DNA of 64,000 nt from Leucocoprinus leucothites (taxonomy: Eukaryota; Basidiomycota; Agaricomycetes; Agaricales; Agaricaceae), in NCBI GenBank assembly GCA_013368445.1, contig JAACJO010000021.1, forward strand, positions 62,001 to 126,000, read 5' to 3'. Shown here piece by piece: positions 50,510 through 61,773 of the stretch. The first letter of the stretch is position 1; each line of letters opens with the position of its first letter. The notes under the pieces were generated by a model that did not search any database, had not been told where the DNA came from, and worked only from the letters and a program-made list of their open reading frames with translations. A program made the translations under genes and the position numbers.

Positions 50510-50969
50510 TGAAGGGGAACCGGCAGCTGTACCCCCGCAAATAATATAAAACATCAATGCGAGCGCGACCGAGTCCAAAAGTCGCTGGGTGTCAAAACAA
50601 CAAGAGGACGTCAACGAGGGACTGTGCAGAATTTGGAGGGGAAAGGGGTAGAATTAAGTGAGATATAAAGAGACGGCTGAGATAGATGGAGAATAAATAA
50701 ATCTTGATTATTTCCTGACTTTCAGACAGAGACTGAGGAAAAGGTGGTCGTGGTTCATTCACTAGCTCGAAAACTGACTACGACACGTCCAAGTGCATTG
50801 CTAAAGTCCCTCTGGAAAACTAGCGCCTAAAGTTTGAAACCAAAATAAATAAGTTCATTCTAAAAAAAGAATCAACGGGCGCCATGATAACAAAGCTGAT
50901 GTCCAATAAATAGCAGGTGATGGGTGCTTGGGTGCAAGATCCAAGCGCAGATGGAGGCCCATCTCCGCA
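50510..50969 (-). mobile_element. solo LTR, family A, copy 3
   Basis: A 460-base unit from TGAAGGGGAACCGG to CATCTCCGCA, flanked by GTTT (50506-50509 and 50970-50973). It is somewhat more diverged than copies 1, 2 and 4. Confidence 0.86.
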
Positions 50970-52582
50970 GTTTCCTGGGGGGGGGAGTTTTATCGCTTGG
51001 TCTAGGACCGCATCGTCGCCTCCTGCTCCTGCAGCTCGTCCAAGAGAAACCCTCGCGCTAGCAGCGGGATTTTCCCCCCATGCGTCCTTCAATCGGGCTT
51101 TGATCTTGCTGCAGATCCAGCTGATGATCCCCGTTCTTCTGCTGGGCAGGGAGCGCTGGGGCAGCAGGGGCTACGCTGACGCATATTTCTCCCCTTACGA
51201 CTGGGGTGTTTCTTCCGCTCAAAGGTGCCTCGTTGCATCTGGATGCGCGTCCATTTTCGTTCTCGTCGACCCCAGCGCCCCCCTACCACCACCCCTTCCC
51301 CTCCCCGGGACCCCTGCTTGACACCTCCGCAGCAGCGCCCTCGATGGAGTTCCCTCCAGCCGCGACAGAGCGGGGGTTGAGGCGGTTTTCTGATCAAACC
51401 GTGCGTCGCTGCCACCCCGTTCCTTCTTCCTTCCTCATCCCAATAGCTTGCCGCCAGACTACTCAAAGCGGGAGTCAAGCGGGGTGGGCATGGACCTGAG
51501 CGTGAGCCGAGTGCAGTGGGGGTGAGTTGAGCGTGGGCTGGGTGTAAGCTCTAGGTGTTCAAGCGCGAGTTGCCTGGGGCCAAGCTTCAAGGCCCAAGCA
51601 TGGACCTAGACGTCACCAACGCCTTCAATCTCCCTCACCGCGCTTTGATGCACCCAGGCCCTTTGAGACGCACCGTGGTCCATCCTTTGGTGCAAATATT
51701 TTAACGCGCCCTGCTGCCTTTGGTGAATGCTTATACGAGTTTTATTTGTGTAGTGGTGTCATTATTATAAGCCGTCATCATGCTCGAGTGTTTATGCATA
51801 TGTTTGTGTAAAAATATTGCTCACGCGGTTGCAGCAACCAATCTGCCTACATAGACCCGGAATTCAATCAATCCTTAAGTACCCGATTGACCCGAGTGCG
51901 ATAAGCGTGAGCCCAGGCGCGGACCTATGCACGGTCGTTGTAGCCCGGGCGTGAAGGCGGGCGTGATGGCAGGTGAGGTGGGTGTGATGGTGAGTGTGGC
52001 AAGCGTGACACGTGGCGTGAAATATTCCTACAAGCGTGATGTGGATTTCCCTAAGCGCGAAAACCAGGCCATGGCCCTACAACTGGGCGTGAGTCAATGT
52101 CTGTAAGTGTGAAAACACGGTGAAGCAGGACGAGGCGTGATGAGGCGCGAAAAAGGTTAAGGGAGGCATGAGGCTGGGCAAGGTTTTCTAAAATGCTTTT
52201 GCCTCTGTTTAATCTCCTAAATCCACCACCACCTAAATTAAAACTTTGGGATTAACATCTACGGGTTTTTTTACGACAATGCCGCTTCGATCGCTGGTCT
52301 GGTGGGGATCAGAGAAAGGATGGCTTGCCTTTCACCAGATGCTGCGATCGAGGGCTTCAGTTTATGGATAAGAGGACCTACCGGGTTATCTGGCTGGGCG
52401 TGGTGTTAAGCACAAGGCGTGAGTGGACCCTCCACGCCTCCGTGCCTAGCCCGAGGGGCTCACGCTAAAAGCACGTTTCCCATAGCCAGCACATTGAACG
52501 GCTATAGGGCGGGCTGGGAAAATGCTTCTGCCGAGGGTGGAGGACGTTCTTCACGCTGATTGAACGAATTCGCCACTGCGGG
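50970..52582. other. GC-rich stretch dense in GCGTGA
   Basis: From about 51497 to 52433 the hexamer GCGTGA recurs about a dozen times at irregular spacing on one strand (for example 51907, 51950, 51962, 52008, 52034, 52135). Open frames here follow base composition and show no domain. Confidence 0.4.
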
Positions 52583-52845
52583 TGTTGTGGGACCGGTTGC
52601 TCGTGAAAATGGAAACCTCTCTCAAATCCCTGGTGATCTTAATTTCTCGGATCGCTTATGATTTCGGAGCGCCCGCCAAAGGGCCGCCCACTCCTTTTCT
52701 GGACTCGGCGTCTGTCTGCCCCCGTTCCTCCCCATCTTCAGGCTTCCTCCTCTTCGGGTTTCCTCCTCTGAGCCTTCTGCCCAGCTTTGCATTCTTCTGT
52801 CGTCTCGTTGTCGTGCCAATGCGCCTGTAATTTTGGCTGAAAGGT
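52583..52845 (+). repeat. old GC-richer relative of LTR C
   Basis: GGTTGCTCGTGAAAATGGAAACCTCT..., GATTTCGGAGCGCCCGCC and CGTCTCGTTGTCGTGCC align with LTR C positions 20-250. Many A/T bases of the intact copies are G/C here. Confidence 0.65.
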
Positions 52846-52944
52846 GACAGGGCTGGAGGCGCATCCCTTTTTTTCGCTCTTGGCGGAATGGCCCTCAGAT
52901 CACTTGGATAAAAGGCGCAAGGAGCCTGCTGGGGGGCCAGTTCT

Positions 52945-53020
52945 TAGTGTGAAAGATCACGCGATCATCTCGAACCCTGCTCAAACGCCTCTCGATCCAA
53001 CGCTACGACCCCGCCTACCC
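52945..53020 (-). repeat. CACGTGA / TTCGAGCAGGG module, copy 4 (diverged)
   Basis: AGATCACGCGATCATCTCGAACCCTGCTCAAACGCCTCTCGATCCAACGC: the same order as copies 3 and 5, with CACGCGAT in place of CACGTGAT. Confidence 0.5.
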
Positions 53021-53499
53021 GCCCCCCCCCCCTTTTAATCAAAAAACAACAGAAGGCGCATAAAAACCCCTAAGGGATTAATCCTGCGGGAAGAAGGCCG
53101 GTCGTGCTTGGGTGCTCTGTTTTTTTTTTTACCTTGTCAGCCCCGAGATGGAGAGGGTCCCCGGGAGACTCGGGCCCATGCTGCACAAACGTGGATCCAC
53201 TTAGAGTCTAAAAAACCCCGGGTGATCACGCCGAGGCTTATTTGGACAACCTTGACACCTGTTTTTTCAAAAGGGTGCTCACCTTTCGCCCCCGCCCCTT
53301 TTTGATTTCGAAGACTGCAGTCAGCGCAACCAGGGACCAACGGACCTGTCGGCGCAGGGCGCTTTCTCTGCGAGCCCTCTTTTCAAACCAGCAGTCCCCT
53401 ACTTGGCGAATGCGGGCCTCTCCGTGGGCGAAAAACACAGAAAAAAAGAGCACCCGGCAGCCAAATCAAGAGGGGAATCAAATTTGTGAGAAAAGGGAT

Positions 53500-53970
53500 C
53501 AGGAGGCGCGGGGATGGGCTTCTGTCCTCCCTTGGTTCGTTGGCGCGAGCACCGGTCACCGACTATGCAATTTGCGTCGGTTTTGTTAAGGAAGTTCTTT
53601 TTCACTCTTTTCTCACGGGTGAATTCTCTGCGGCTTCGAAGCCAGGGCGTCGCTTTTCCAGAGGAGCTGAGGCAGCATGCGCAGACGCACCGTGGTCTGC
53701 GGCTTCCAGGAATTTGAGGCAGCGCCGGCGCCTCTGCCTCAGCCCCAGCCAGGAAGCCAAGAAGGGATTCAACCGCCCATGAATGCCGTACCTACCCGTC
53801 TCGCTTGGCTTTATGCGGCCCTCCCGCCTTGTCGTTTTTTTCTCCAATTTATGCACGGCCCATGGACGTCTTGCTGCGTTTTTGGCTCTCAGAGACCGCT
53901 GGATTCAATCGCACTCGCGCTTTGGGTTTCAATTGGCTCCGGGGGGAGAAGCTGCCCGCCCCCCCGCTGC
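53500..53970 (+). repeat. old GC-richer relative of LTR A
   Basis: GGGATGGGCTTCTGTC, GAGCACCGGTCACCGACTAT and GTCGGTTTTGTTA at the start, and GGATTCAATCGCACTCGCG then CTGCCCGCCCCCC at the end, match both ends of LTR A at about its normal length. The middle is poorly matched. Confidence 0.4.
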
Positions 53971-54172
53971 AGCGCGTTGGTTGAGTTGAGCTGAGAAGGG
54001 AGGACTGCGGGAGGGCTGGAGGGAGGAGGGGGGGGGGGCTTTTTCTCGCCTGGTTCAGGACGGCATCGCTGCCACCTGCACCGCCGGCTGGTCCAAGAGG
54101 AATCCCTGCACCAGCAACGGCCCCCGTCCCCTCCCCCCCCCACCGCCTGGTTGAGGGGGTGGGGGGGGGGGG

Positions 54173-54312
54173 GTGGGGCAGTTTGTTGGAAGGGGGTGGG
54201 GCAGTTTGTTGGAAGGGGGGTGGGGCAGTTTGTTGGAAGGGGGGTGGGGCGTTTGGGGGGGGGGGGGGGGGGGGGGGGTGGGGCGGTTTGCCGGGGGGGG
54301 GCGGTTTGTTGA
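54173..54312 (+). repeat. G-rich minisatellite and poly-G tract
   Basis: The 24-base unit GTGGGGCAGTTTGTTGGAAGGGGG is repeated three times (54173-54244), then degenerates into G runs of 10-20 bases. Strong G-quadruplex potential on the plus strand. ORFs through it (glycine- or proline-rich) are compositional. Confidence 0.8.
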
Positions 54313-55639
54313 CGATGGGGAGGCGAGGGAGTTTTCTGACCAAACCGTTTGTCGTCGCCCCTCCATGCCGTTTGCCCTCCTTGGTCCGATAGCCCGCCGC
54401 CGGGGTTTCCAAGGCCTTGGCTTCACACCCCATCCGTCTCGTCCTCGCACCCTGTCATCAGCGGGTTTTGCGGGGGGGGGGATGGGGCAGGGCGGTTTTC
54501 TGCTGAGGGTTGGAGAAAGAGGGGGGGCAAGGGGGGGGGGCTGTGCAGGTCGAGGGCGAAGGGGTTCAAGGCGTGGAGGGGGGTTGAATGCCAGGGGCGG
54601 GGGGCGCATAGAGCAGCGGGGGGCCGGATGCAGAGGCCTCTTAAAGCCCTTCCAGAGGCAGCGCTATGGGAGGGCCTCAACCTGCGGCTGGGGGTGCGTG
54701 GCGGCGAGGTCGGGGCCCTGGGGTGCTCGATGCGGTCCCGGGATCGGGTCGCTGTCTTGGGGGGGCGGCAGCCGTGCAAAGGCACCGGGCGGTGGGGTGG
54801 AGGGAGGCTGGCCTCGGGCCAACGCGGTTCCAGGATTGGATCATTGTCGGCGAAAGCTCCTCTGGCTCGTGCCCTGCGCCTTCCCGGGGGCTTTTTCCAG
54901 GGCCAGCGCTGCTTGTGTGCTGTGGGTTCCTGGAGCGATTTCGTGGCTCTCCCCTTCGCCTTATGCCTATGTTATTCTATGTTTGTCTGTTTACATAAGC
55001 TGATGGAAGAACGTTGATATATAAGCAGCTACTTGCGCATTAGACAGCTCTTCGGACTCTTGAATATCAAGATTTGCTCCTGTCGAGTTATCGGCTCCTG
55101 AGCTCTCCCTCCGTGTGTCGCGACTGTCAACGCTCTCGCGCCGCAGTTCCATGGCTCGAAAAACGCATCACGTCACGTTTGCCGTTTGTTATTGCTAAGG
55201 GACCTCGGGTTTGTGGCAGGGCCGGATGTCACGCCATCCCGGAGTAATGCCAGGCAGTGCCACCCCAACCCCTGCCCTTCACTCCCTCCGTTTTCTGCAC
55301 CCACCGACGACTTCCTCGGTCGTGCACCCCTCTAAATTCACCTGGCCCATCCAAGACGTCGCCCCCCACCATAACCCGGGCCATCCGGCGGTGCTCGGGA
55401 TCTCTGGTCCGGTCGACTGTTTCTCGAGCACCATGCTCAGACTTGCGTCTGCCGCCCGCCTGGGTCTCCGCCTTCTTTCATCGCGCGGATCCCCCTGCTG
55501 CTCCATTTATGAAGGGCGCAGCAGGGGAGTGAACGGCGCGGGTAAGCGTTGTAGAAACAGGACTGCTGGCCCGGCTACCGCCGTCCTTCAGGCACCCAAC
55601 CGCTCTAGATGCGCCTCGGCGAAGTAAACTTCGTTTCAA
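54313..55639. other. GC-rich sequence without supported genes
   Basis: Frames of up to 276 codons (54173-55003) are glycine/arginine-rich products of the G-rich repeats. 54672-54870 is repeat E inverted. A frame at 55211-55627 (138 codons) is Pro/Ser-rich without a domain. Confidence 0.45.
54672..54870 (-). repeat. repeat E, copy 2
   Basis: Inverted relative of 32325-32470: TTCGCCGACAATGATCCAAT, TGGAACCGCG and GATCCCGGGACCGCATCGAG on the minus strand. Confidence 0.5.
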
Positions 55640-55740
55640 ATTTGAGGGATTGGCGATATCACGTGAGAGGTTCGAACCCTGCTCGAACTTTTCTCGAACT
55701 CTCCTCGATCCAAATATGGATCCGGCGGATACCCCAGACC
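55640..55740 (-). repeat. CACGTGA / TTCGAGCAGGG module, copy 5
   Basis: GATATCACGTGAGAGG, then TTCGAACCCTGC, TCGAACTTTTC and TCGAACTCTCC units and TCGATCCAAATATGGATCC. Confidence 0.6.
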
Positions 55741-56875
55741 GGCGCGCCATTGAGTACAAAAATAATAAGTACAGAGGGAACAAATCTTCGGTGAGATCCC
55801 GTGAACCCAAATTTAAATTTAAAGTTAAAATTCCCCCAGGTGACTAAAGGATAGACATGGCGCCGTCTTTACCTACCTCGTTTCCTTTACCTACCCTGAC
55901 CACAGACCGCCCAGACTCGAACTTTAAAAGAGACACAGAGCATACCAGGGAGATTTAATTCTTTCAACCCCCTTCCAGCAACCGTGGTTGGAGTGGGGCT
56001 TCCCGAACCTGATTTTTGTCTCCGAAACCAGATAAACGACACCCTTTTCCCCACCTTCCTTTCTCACAGAACCTGCGTCTTTTCAAATAAAACGTTATTT
56101 CGCGGCACCTCAATAAAACAAAGCCGTCTGATTCCATGCCGCTGAAAAATCAGCCCAGGGAAGCCTGGGGAGAAACGCCGGTGAAATAAAACAGACCAAG
56201 GGAAAAGGATAATCAAGCATGAAGCAGCGGAGGATGGGAGGGGAGCCCAGGAGGTGATCCGATGAATCCCGTGGTAGAAGGAAGCCGGGCTTTACTGGGG
56301 CCTTTGTTGGAAACCTGGGAGGGGGCACTCCCCAAAGCGCGGTTATTTGGCGACTCCAAAGGCCTCACTACCAAATGGAACCCCTTAACCAGGATTTCAA
56401 ACACATCCCATCGCGTCCAGAAGGGAACCCGGATTTAATCTCCCCCTGCTACGCGCCTGGACCTTCTGCGACCGCTGCACCATGGGAGAAGCTGCGCACG
56501 GCAGAGAGAGCGGAAAAATAGCTCACGCAGGAGACCTCTGCATCCTGTTTCTTGCGCTCCTTCCCCAGGATTTCCAGGATCCCCGGTTCGTCGCACCGGC
56601 AGCGATCGATCGCATAGACGTAGACGCTCGACGGTCCTGGTTCTCTTTCTCTGGGGGTTCAGCCGAACCACCCGCTGCGTGGCAGCCGTCTCCTCCCAGA
56701 TACCCTCCCTCCATCCCCATCCAAGTGCTGGATTTCTCCACATACGTCTCGGATCACCAATCCAATTTCCTACCAGGGGGGGAGCAGGTACCCCTTCTTC
56801 GGCTCCAGGAAAGGGCGGTCAGGGTATTTGATCTCCAGACCCTATTTTTTACCGAAGCCGCATTCCCTTCTACCT
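55741..56875. other. no supported gene; left flank of the transposon
   Basis: A 136-codon frame at 56482-56892 runs into the transposon end and so was interrupted by the insertion if it was ever coding. No domain is seen. Confidence 0.4.
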
Positions 56876-56891
56876 GGACCCCCGTTAACTA
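56876..56891 (+). repeat. left terminal inverted repeat
   Basis: GGACCCCCGTTAACTA pairs with 63228-63243 at 15 of 16 positions. The 9 bases before it, CTTCTACCT, are the target duplication. Confidence 0.85.
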
Positions 56892-56921
56892 GTCGCCAGG
56901 CCTGATCCCAGATTTCGAATC

Positions 56922-56998
56922 TTTATCCGCATTCTTTTTGGTCAAAATGCATCCGCATTGGGACCAAGCTATCCCAGACCCCAAATTTTTATCCGCAT
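56922..56998 (+). repeat. subterminal ATCCGCAT repeats
   Basis: ATCCGCAT occurs three times (56925, 56951, 56991), twice within TTTATCCGCAT, and ATCCCAGA occurs twice (56905, 56971). Clustered short direct repeats just inside a transposon end are often transposase-binding sites; this is inferred. Confidence 0.5.
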
Positions 56999-57302
56999 AT
57001 GAGCTCAGGGTAAGGGCGCTTAAGTTATAATCGTCCTTTTTTTTTTCTCCTTCCTTTTTTTCCCCTGGTTCTCTGCCTCGGTTTCATGGCCAGGACTGCC
57101 ATTAAAGTATACATGCAACATTTTTTCAGACAAATGGCGGGTGTAAAGTAGACGTCACAAGAAAATCTATCAGACATTAATCCTCGTTTGTGATCCTCTG
57201 CCGAAAATGCTTCAGAACAGCAACTACATCTTGGGTCTGATTTTTCAGGGACAGAAAGACCTCTAAATCATCTTGATTGACCTTCAGTAATGTGCTGTTT
57301 TA

Positions 57303-60300
57303 TTACGGAATATATGTTAAGGAATAGAGAAAAGCTTGTGGCGGTATCAAGTTGAAGTCACTTGTCCGCAAGCGAGAATTCTGGGGTTCTTCGCGGAATT
57401 TCGAGCCAACACCTTTCTCGTAAACTTGAACAACCAAGTTTGAGACCTCCATAATGTTTGATGTGCTCGAAATATTCATGTGCCGAGGATCCTTGCCAGC
57501 GCCATTCTTTTTGTAAAGGGCGAGTGCTGAACATATACATAATATACGACGAATGATGATCAGAGAGCGTCGGCACGGTTGAAGCACACTGTTGGCTCTT
57601 ACCTTCACCGAGCACAGGCTTCTCAAGTGCTGGGGAGTACAAAAAACCAAAGCCCATACCAGGACCGGGTGATTTGTCATCTAAGGCACGGAGGACCCAA
57701 GTTCCTCCGACGCTTGCATCGAAGGTGGTTGTAGGTAGTCCGTGCTCTGGATAGACGCCCTTGCGATGATGCAATCCCTGTGTTCCCAACAACGGTAACC
57801 TTCAGCAAGATCGTTTTTATTGCCAAATTGACAGAGAAAACATACCGATATCGCCTGTGTCCTCAAAATCTGGGCCGCATTTGCTGTATTACCACTCAAG
57901 GGAGGTTGACCTATGGTGGAATCCTCCCCATTCCCCATCGGGCATGATCTCCACCTCTGCAATCGGTCCAGCCCTGAGCCAACACCCTTGGCCTCCTGTG
58001 CATCACGGATGATTTGGTTGATTGCCCGAAGCAGCCGCCGCCGGTCCAAGTGCTCTGCAATTTGACTTCCTTGCTCCACACCGTCCTGTGATACGGCGGT
58101 ACGAACACCTGTGAGAGCCTGCTTGGTTTGATTCTCTAAGCGTAGTTGGACAAGCTGATCAAGGTCAACGCCTGCTGGGTCAATTGAATTAAAAGGGCTC
58201 TGAGGCTCATGGTGCTGGATAGGTGGGAGGGAGGAAAGCTGGGAGTTAGCATTGAGCTCTCGAGTAAGGCCATCCATTTCCTCAGCAACATTGTGGGAAT
58301 CATCAAAATAAGCTTCTTCGAGCTCTCCATCCTCGGGATCTGGCAGGTTTGGGCTCAAGTAAATTTCAGGACTGGTGATAAAATACAAGAAAAAATCTCA
58401 AACTCACACTGAGATCCGATCATGCGGTGATGGTGCAATACTTGCGAGGCGATAATCCTCAGCCTGCTTCTCCTGCGCTCGCGACAGCCTCCCCGGCGCA
58501 TCCCAGCCCATCCATCCCCTCCAATGCCGCACGGTGGTCGCCGTCCATATCATCGGACTGGTCCCCGTCATCATCATCTAATTCAAGACCTTCTTCCTCC
58601 ATCCCACAGATCCGAATCCGAGGCAAAGGGATCATAACGCCTTCGTTGCATAGGCTATTGGCTGAGACCTTCATGATGGCGAAGGGCGACTCTGCCTCAT
58701 TGAAAGCAGTGCTAGCTAAGCCATCAATCCCATCGTCAGATGGGTGGATTGAGAGAGCAGCCGGGTTAAGATCACGAAGGTCTGCGTACGAATGATTGTA
58801 TCCAACAGCCCTATCACGACCATGGGAGAATTTGGCAGTCAAAACAGCCTGTCGCATTGACAGAAAAATCTTTGGGACGATGAAATGAAAGTCTTGTAGA
58901 GTAAAGTCTTTGAAGACTTGCCGACGCAGTCCAAATACGTGCTCAACTACCTCCGTGGAGTGAGTCCAGGGGAGGAACGGCCGCTGTCCTCGAAAATTAT
59001 CACGAAAGATGATGAAGGACTGAAGGAATCCTTGGATATGCGTACGGATGATGTCGATGCACTGGGAGGAAAGGAAATGTCGGTGCTTGGGATAACCAGA
59101 AATCTCAAGAAATTTCTCCCACATTTCAAGAAAGAAATGTGCTCGAAAAACAAGCTTGATCCTGGTTGCGAGGGGTATTTAACGGCTCTGGGTGGCATCA
59201 ATAAGCTCGCCAAAGACAAATAAATAGGCAACGACAGCCTGGCGTATCTTTTGACGATGTTTGACGAACCATGTCAACATCGCTGCAGAGAACAGCCGGG
59301 TTGCCGCGTTGTCATCCTGGCGGTCTGAATTAATGACATCACGCCTGTAAATGGGTGGGTCTGGTGCATTTGCAAGCTCCTCAAAGCGTTTATACAGGAC
59401 GGCTCCACAGGGAAGGGTGAGGGAACGATTGCCCGTGAAGCTGTTATTTCTGAGGGTTTTCATGGGGTGCTTTGAGTTCTGCTGAGCGGCGATGGGGTGA
59501 CTACCGTAGCAACGGATACCGACTTAATACCCAGGCTGTCCAGGAATTCCGTGGCCATAGGTATGTGACATCGAAACAGATGCGGCGTGCGACTCAAGCA
59601 GCCGTTGAATGCTTCGTTCCACAGCGCTTCCATCAGATGCATATATAGCAATGTGGACGCCGCATTCAAGCAGTCCTGAAATGAGGTACCAGAGATACCT
59701 GCAAGGAGTCATCGCGTTGGCGCTGTCACCAATTCCAATAGCAGCAACAAGGATTGCAGGGATTTCAGGAAGCGGTGTTTGCAAACACCACACGCGAAGC
59801 TAAGGAGAAAAACAAAAGCTCAAGGACCTTGTCACCATGATTATGTCGAAGAAACGGACCTTTGTTGCACGCTCAATGTTTGCACCTTGAATGGCCCGTC
59901 GAAAGGCTTTGGGATCAACGAGCTCAACCGGTCCTTGATCAGTGCTGACATCCCCCATAAGAAAGCATCCTCCTCGTTCTTCATCGTAGTACGGTCGCAG
60001 TGATGGTAAGAGTTTTGTGTCATCACAGCTGAGGACAACAGGGCCTGAGTAGTCATACTGCTTAAGCTTTTCGACCACTAATTGAAAAGTGCGAGGCTGA
60101 ATTCCAACAGGAAAGCGTGGAACTTTAGCTCGGCGCTGCCTGATAACAAGACAGCGAGATCCCTCTCTTTATGCCATCGTAGATGACTCAATGCAATGTA
60201 CGAACTGCCGGGAGGGGAAGAAACTCTCGAAGAGCACCATATGCCCGAGTGCTATGCGACTGTATGACGTGTGCAAGTTCGACTACATCTGGTGCGTGTT

Positions 60301-61742
60301 TGAAATTTGTATTGCCAACTCCATGTCGTGCCTTCTCGCTCTTGATCAAAACCCCGTGGACTAGACTGCCAAACATCTCGTTCCCGCTGCATTTACCCGA
60401 TAATACACCTCGAGTGCACCTAACGAGAGGACTTACGTCCTAGAAGATGCAGGGTAAAACCCATTAGAGCACAACGAACAGCTTGAGTTGTCGAGACAGG
60501 AAGTACAGCGGATACCTCCTCCAAACCCTTACATCGAGCGTATAAATAACCAAGCTTTTCACCCCGGCATTTTTTATTCAAGAACTTATAGCTTTGCTTC
60601 TCTGGTTGCTTGACTCGGAGTGCATTCTTAAAGCGTTTATCCCTCAAGAGAGATTCGCAACTCGAACAAGGGTAGAACCGGCTGTGAGTGCTCGACGGTA
60701 GAGCCGTTCGAACGCAGTCTGTTGAGAAGATGGCTTCAATGGTACAATTATTCCTCCATGCCCACTCGTGCATCTGGGCCCCCTTCAATTGTCTTTTCCG
60801 CCGAATGGACAGCCTGCTGAATTTCTTGCTGAACAGGTCAAAAGCGATAGAGGTGACTGAAGATCCCCCGCCATCTAGAGCTCCTGCTCGGTTGAGGTAG
60901 TGTCCGATTCGCAAATCATCAATGGGTCGTAGGCCGGGGCAAGGAGGTTTTGTATTTCCTTGAGCTATCTTCGTTGTTCTGGCTGGCGTGCTTCCCTTCA
61001 TATTATTCATGAAAGCTGCGATCGGCCTCATACCCCTGCCTGGTGTTTTCGACGGCTTAGGTGGGCCCTTGCAACGTTCATGGTGGCTTCTGAAATTGGC
61101 AGTGTTGAACGGACCCTTCATCTGAAAGTTCTTGCCGCATTTGAAATGCCGTACGGTTTTTGAATCAACAATAACGGCGCGAGGATCGATTCGTAGTATT
61201 TTTGGTTCAAACAGGCGGAGCCGTGGCTTCTCTCCATTCAATGCCTCACCAGACTCAAATTTGAAGTTTTGCATTCGAGCCCAGGTGGATGATTGTTAGA
61301 GATTCTTGTTGAGATTACTTGTGAATTGAAAACGATATCTGGACGGTTTCCCCCGGTCACCAAGCCTCGCTGCTTTCACCGGTGCATCTTCTTCATCTGA
61401 GATGTCCATAAAGCGTTTTATTCCTTGAGATTTTGCGTTGGTGCTGGGTAAATCATGACGAGAGTCTCGATTGGGTGATAGGGAGGCATTGACGCGATTA
61501 CAAAGCTCGGGCGTGTGACTTTCCGTTGACACCTCTGCTCTTGGTGACCGTGCGCTGCCCACACCAACCTTCATCACTTCGTCTGTCAAATTCATAACGA
61601 CATCGCTGGGCTGGCTAGGTGCCGGGTTCAGAAGGTAACTAATGGGTGCACGAAGCTCCATGGTGCCGAAGGCGGTGTCCTTCATCGACGACGTGGGCGA
61701 TCCAGCATTTTGCGCATTTGGCACTCGGTGCTGGTACGTCAT
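57303..61742 (-). pseudogene. RNase-H-fold transposase gene, broken
   Basis: The N-terminal part (61742-60430) is Ser/Pro-rich with MELRAPISYLLNPAP, then a Cys/His zinc-binding-like segment (VRHFKCGKNF...SHHERC). Exons at about 60376-60188 and 60120-59867 follow. The catalytic core has SCDDTKLLPSLRPYYD (first Asp), YASDGSAVERSIQRL (second Asp), SDRQDDNAATRLFSA, FGELIDA and PWTHSTEVVEHVFG (likely Glu), then GYNHSYADLRD. The C-terminal region ends VSNLVVQVYEKGVGSKF. From memory this order matches an abundant, unnamed Agaricomycete transposase family. Two TAA stops (59524-59526 and 59179-59181) lie inside one continuous frame whose flanks both match the family, and the frame shifts near 58473. 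The copy is therefore probably unable to make a full protein. GT-AG introns are visible, for example near 60400 and 57600. Confidence 0.8.
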
Positions 61743-61773
61743 CGGGTACGCGATTAAGTCACCAGTTCCCGAA

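Noticed and set aside
51089..51499. Overlapping frames on both strands after LTR A copy 3
   Set aside because: Opposed long frames in GC-rich DNA without a domain or splice pattern.
53849..54609. Proline-rich minus-strand frames of 184-194 codons
   Set aside because: They are the complement of the same G-rich minisatellite; open only because of composition.
54173..55003. 276-codon plus-strand frame in the G-rich block
   Set aside because: It is mostly glycine and arginine from G runs, overlaps long frames in other phases and on the other strand, and has no domain or start context.
59460..59530. An intron removing the TAA at 59524-59526
   Set aside because: Available GT-AG pairs give lengths that break the frame, and the sequence after the stop (IRCYGSHPIAAQQ) matches the family, so the stop lies within an exon.
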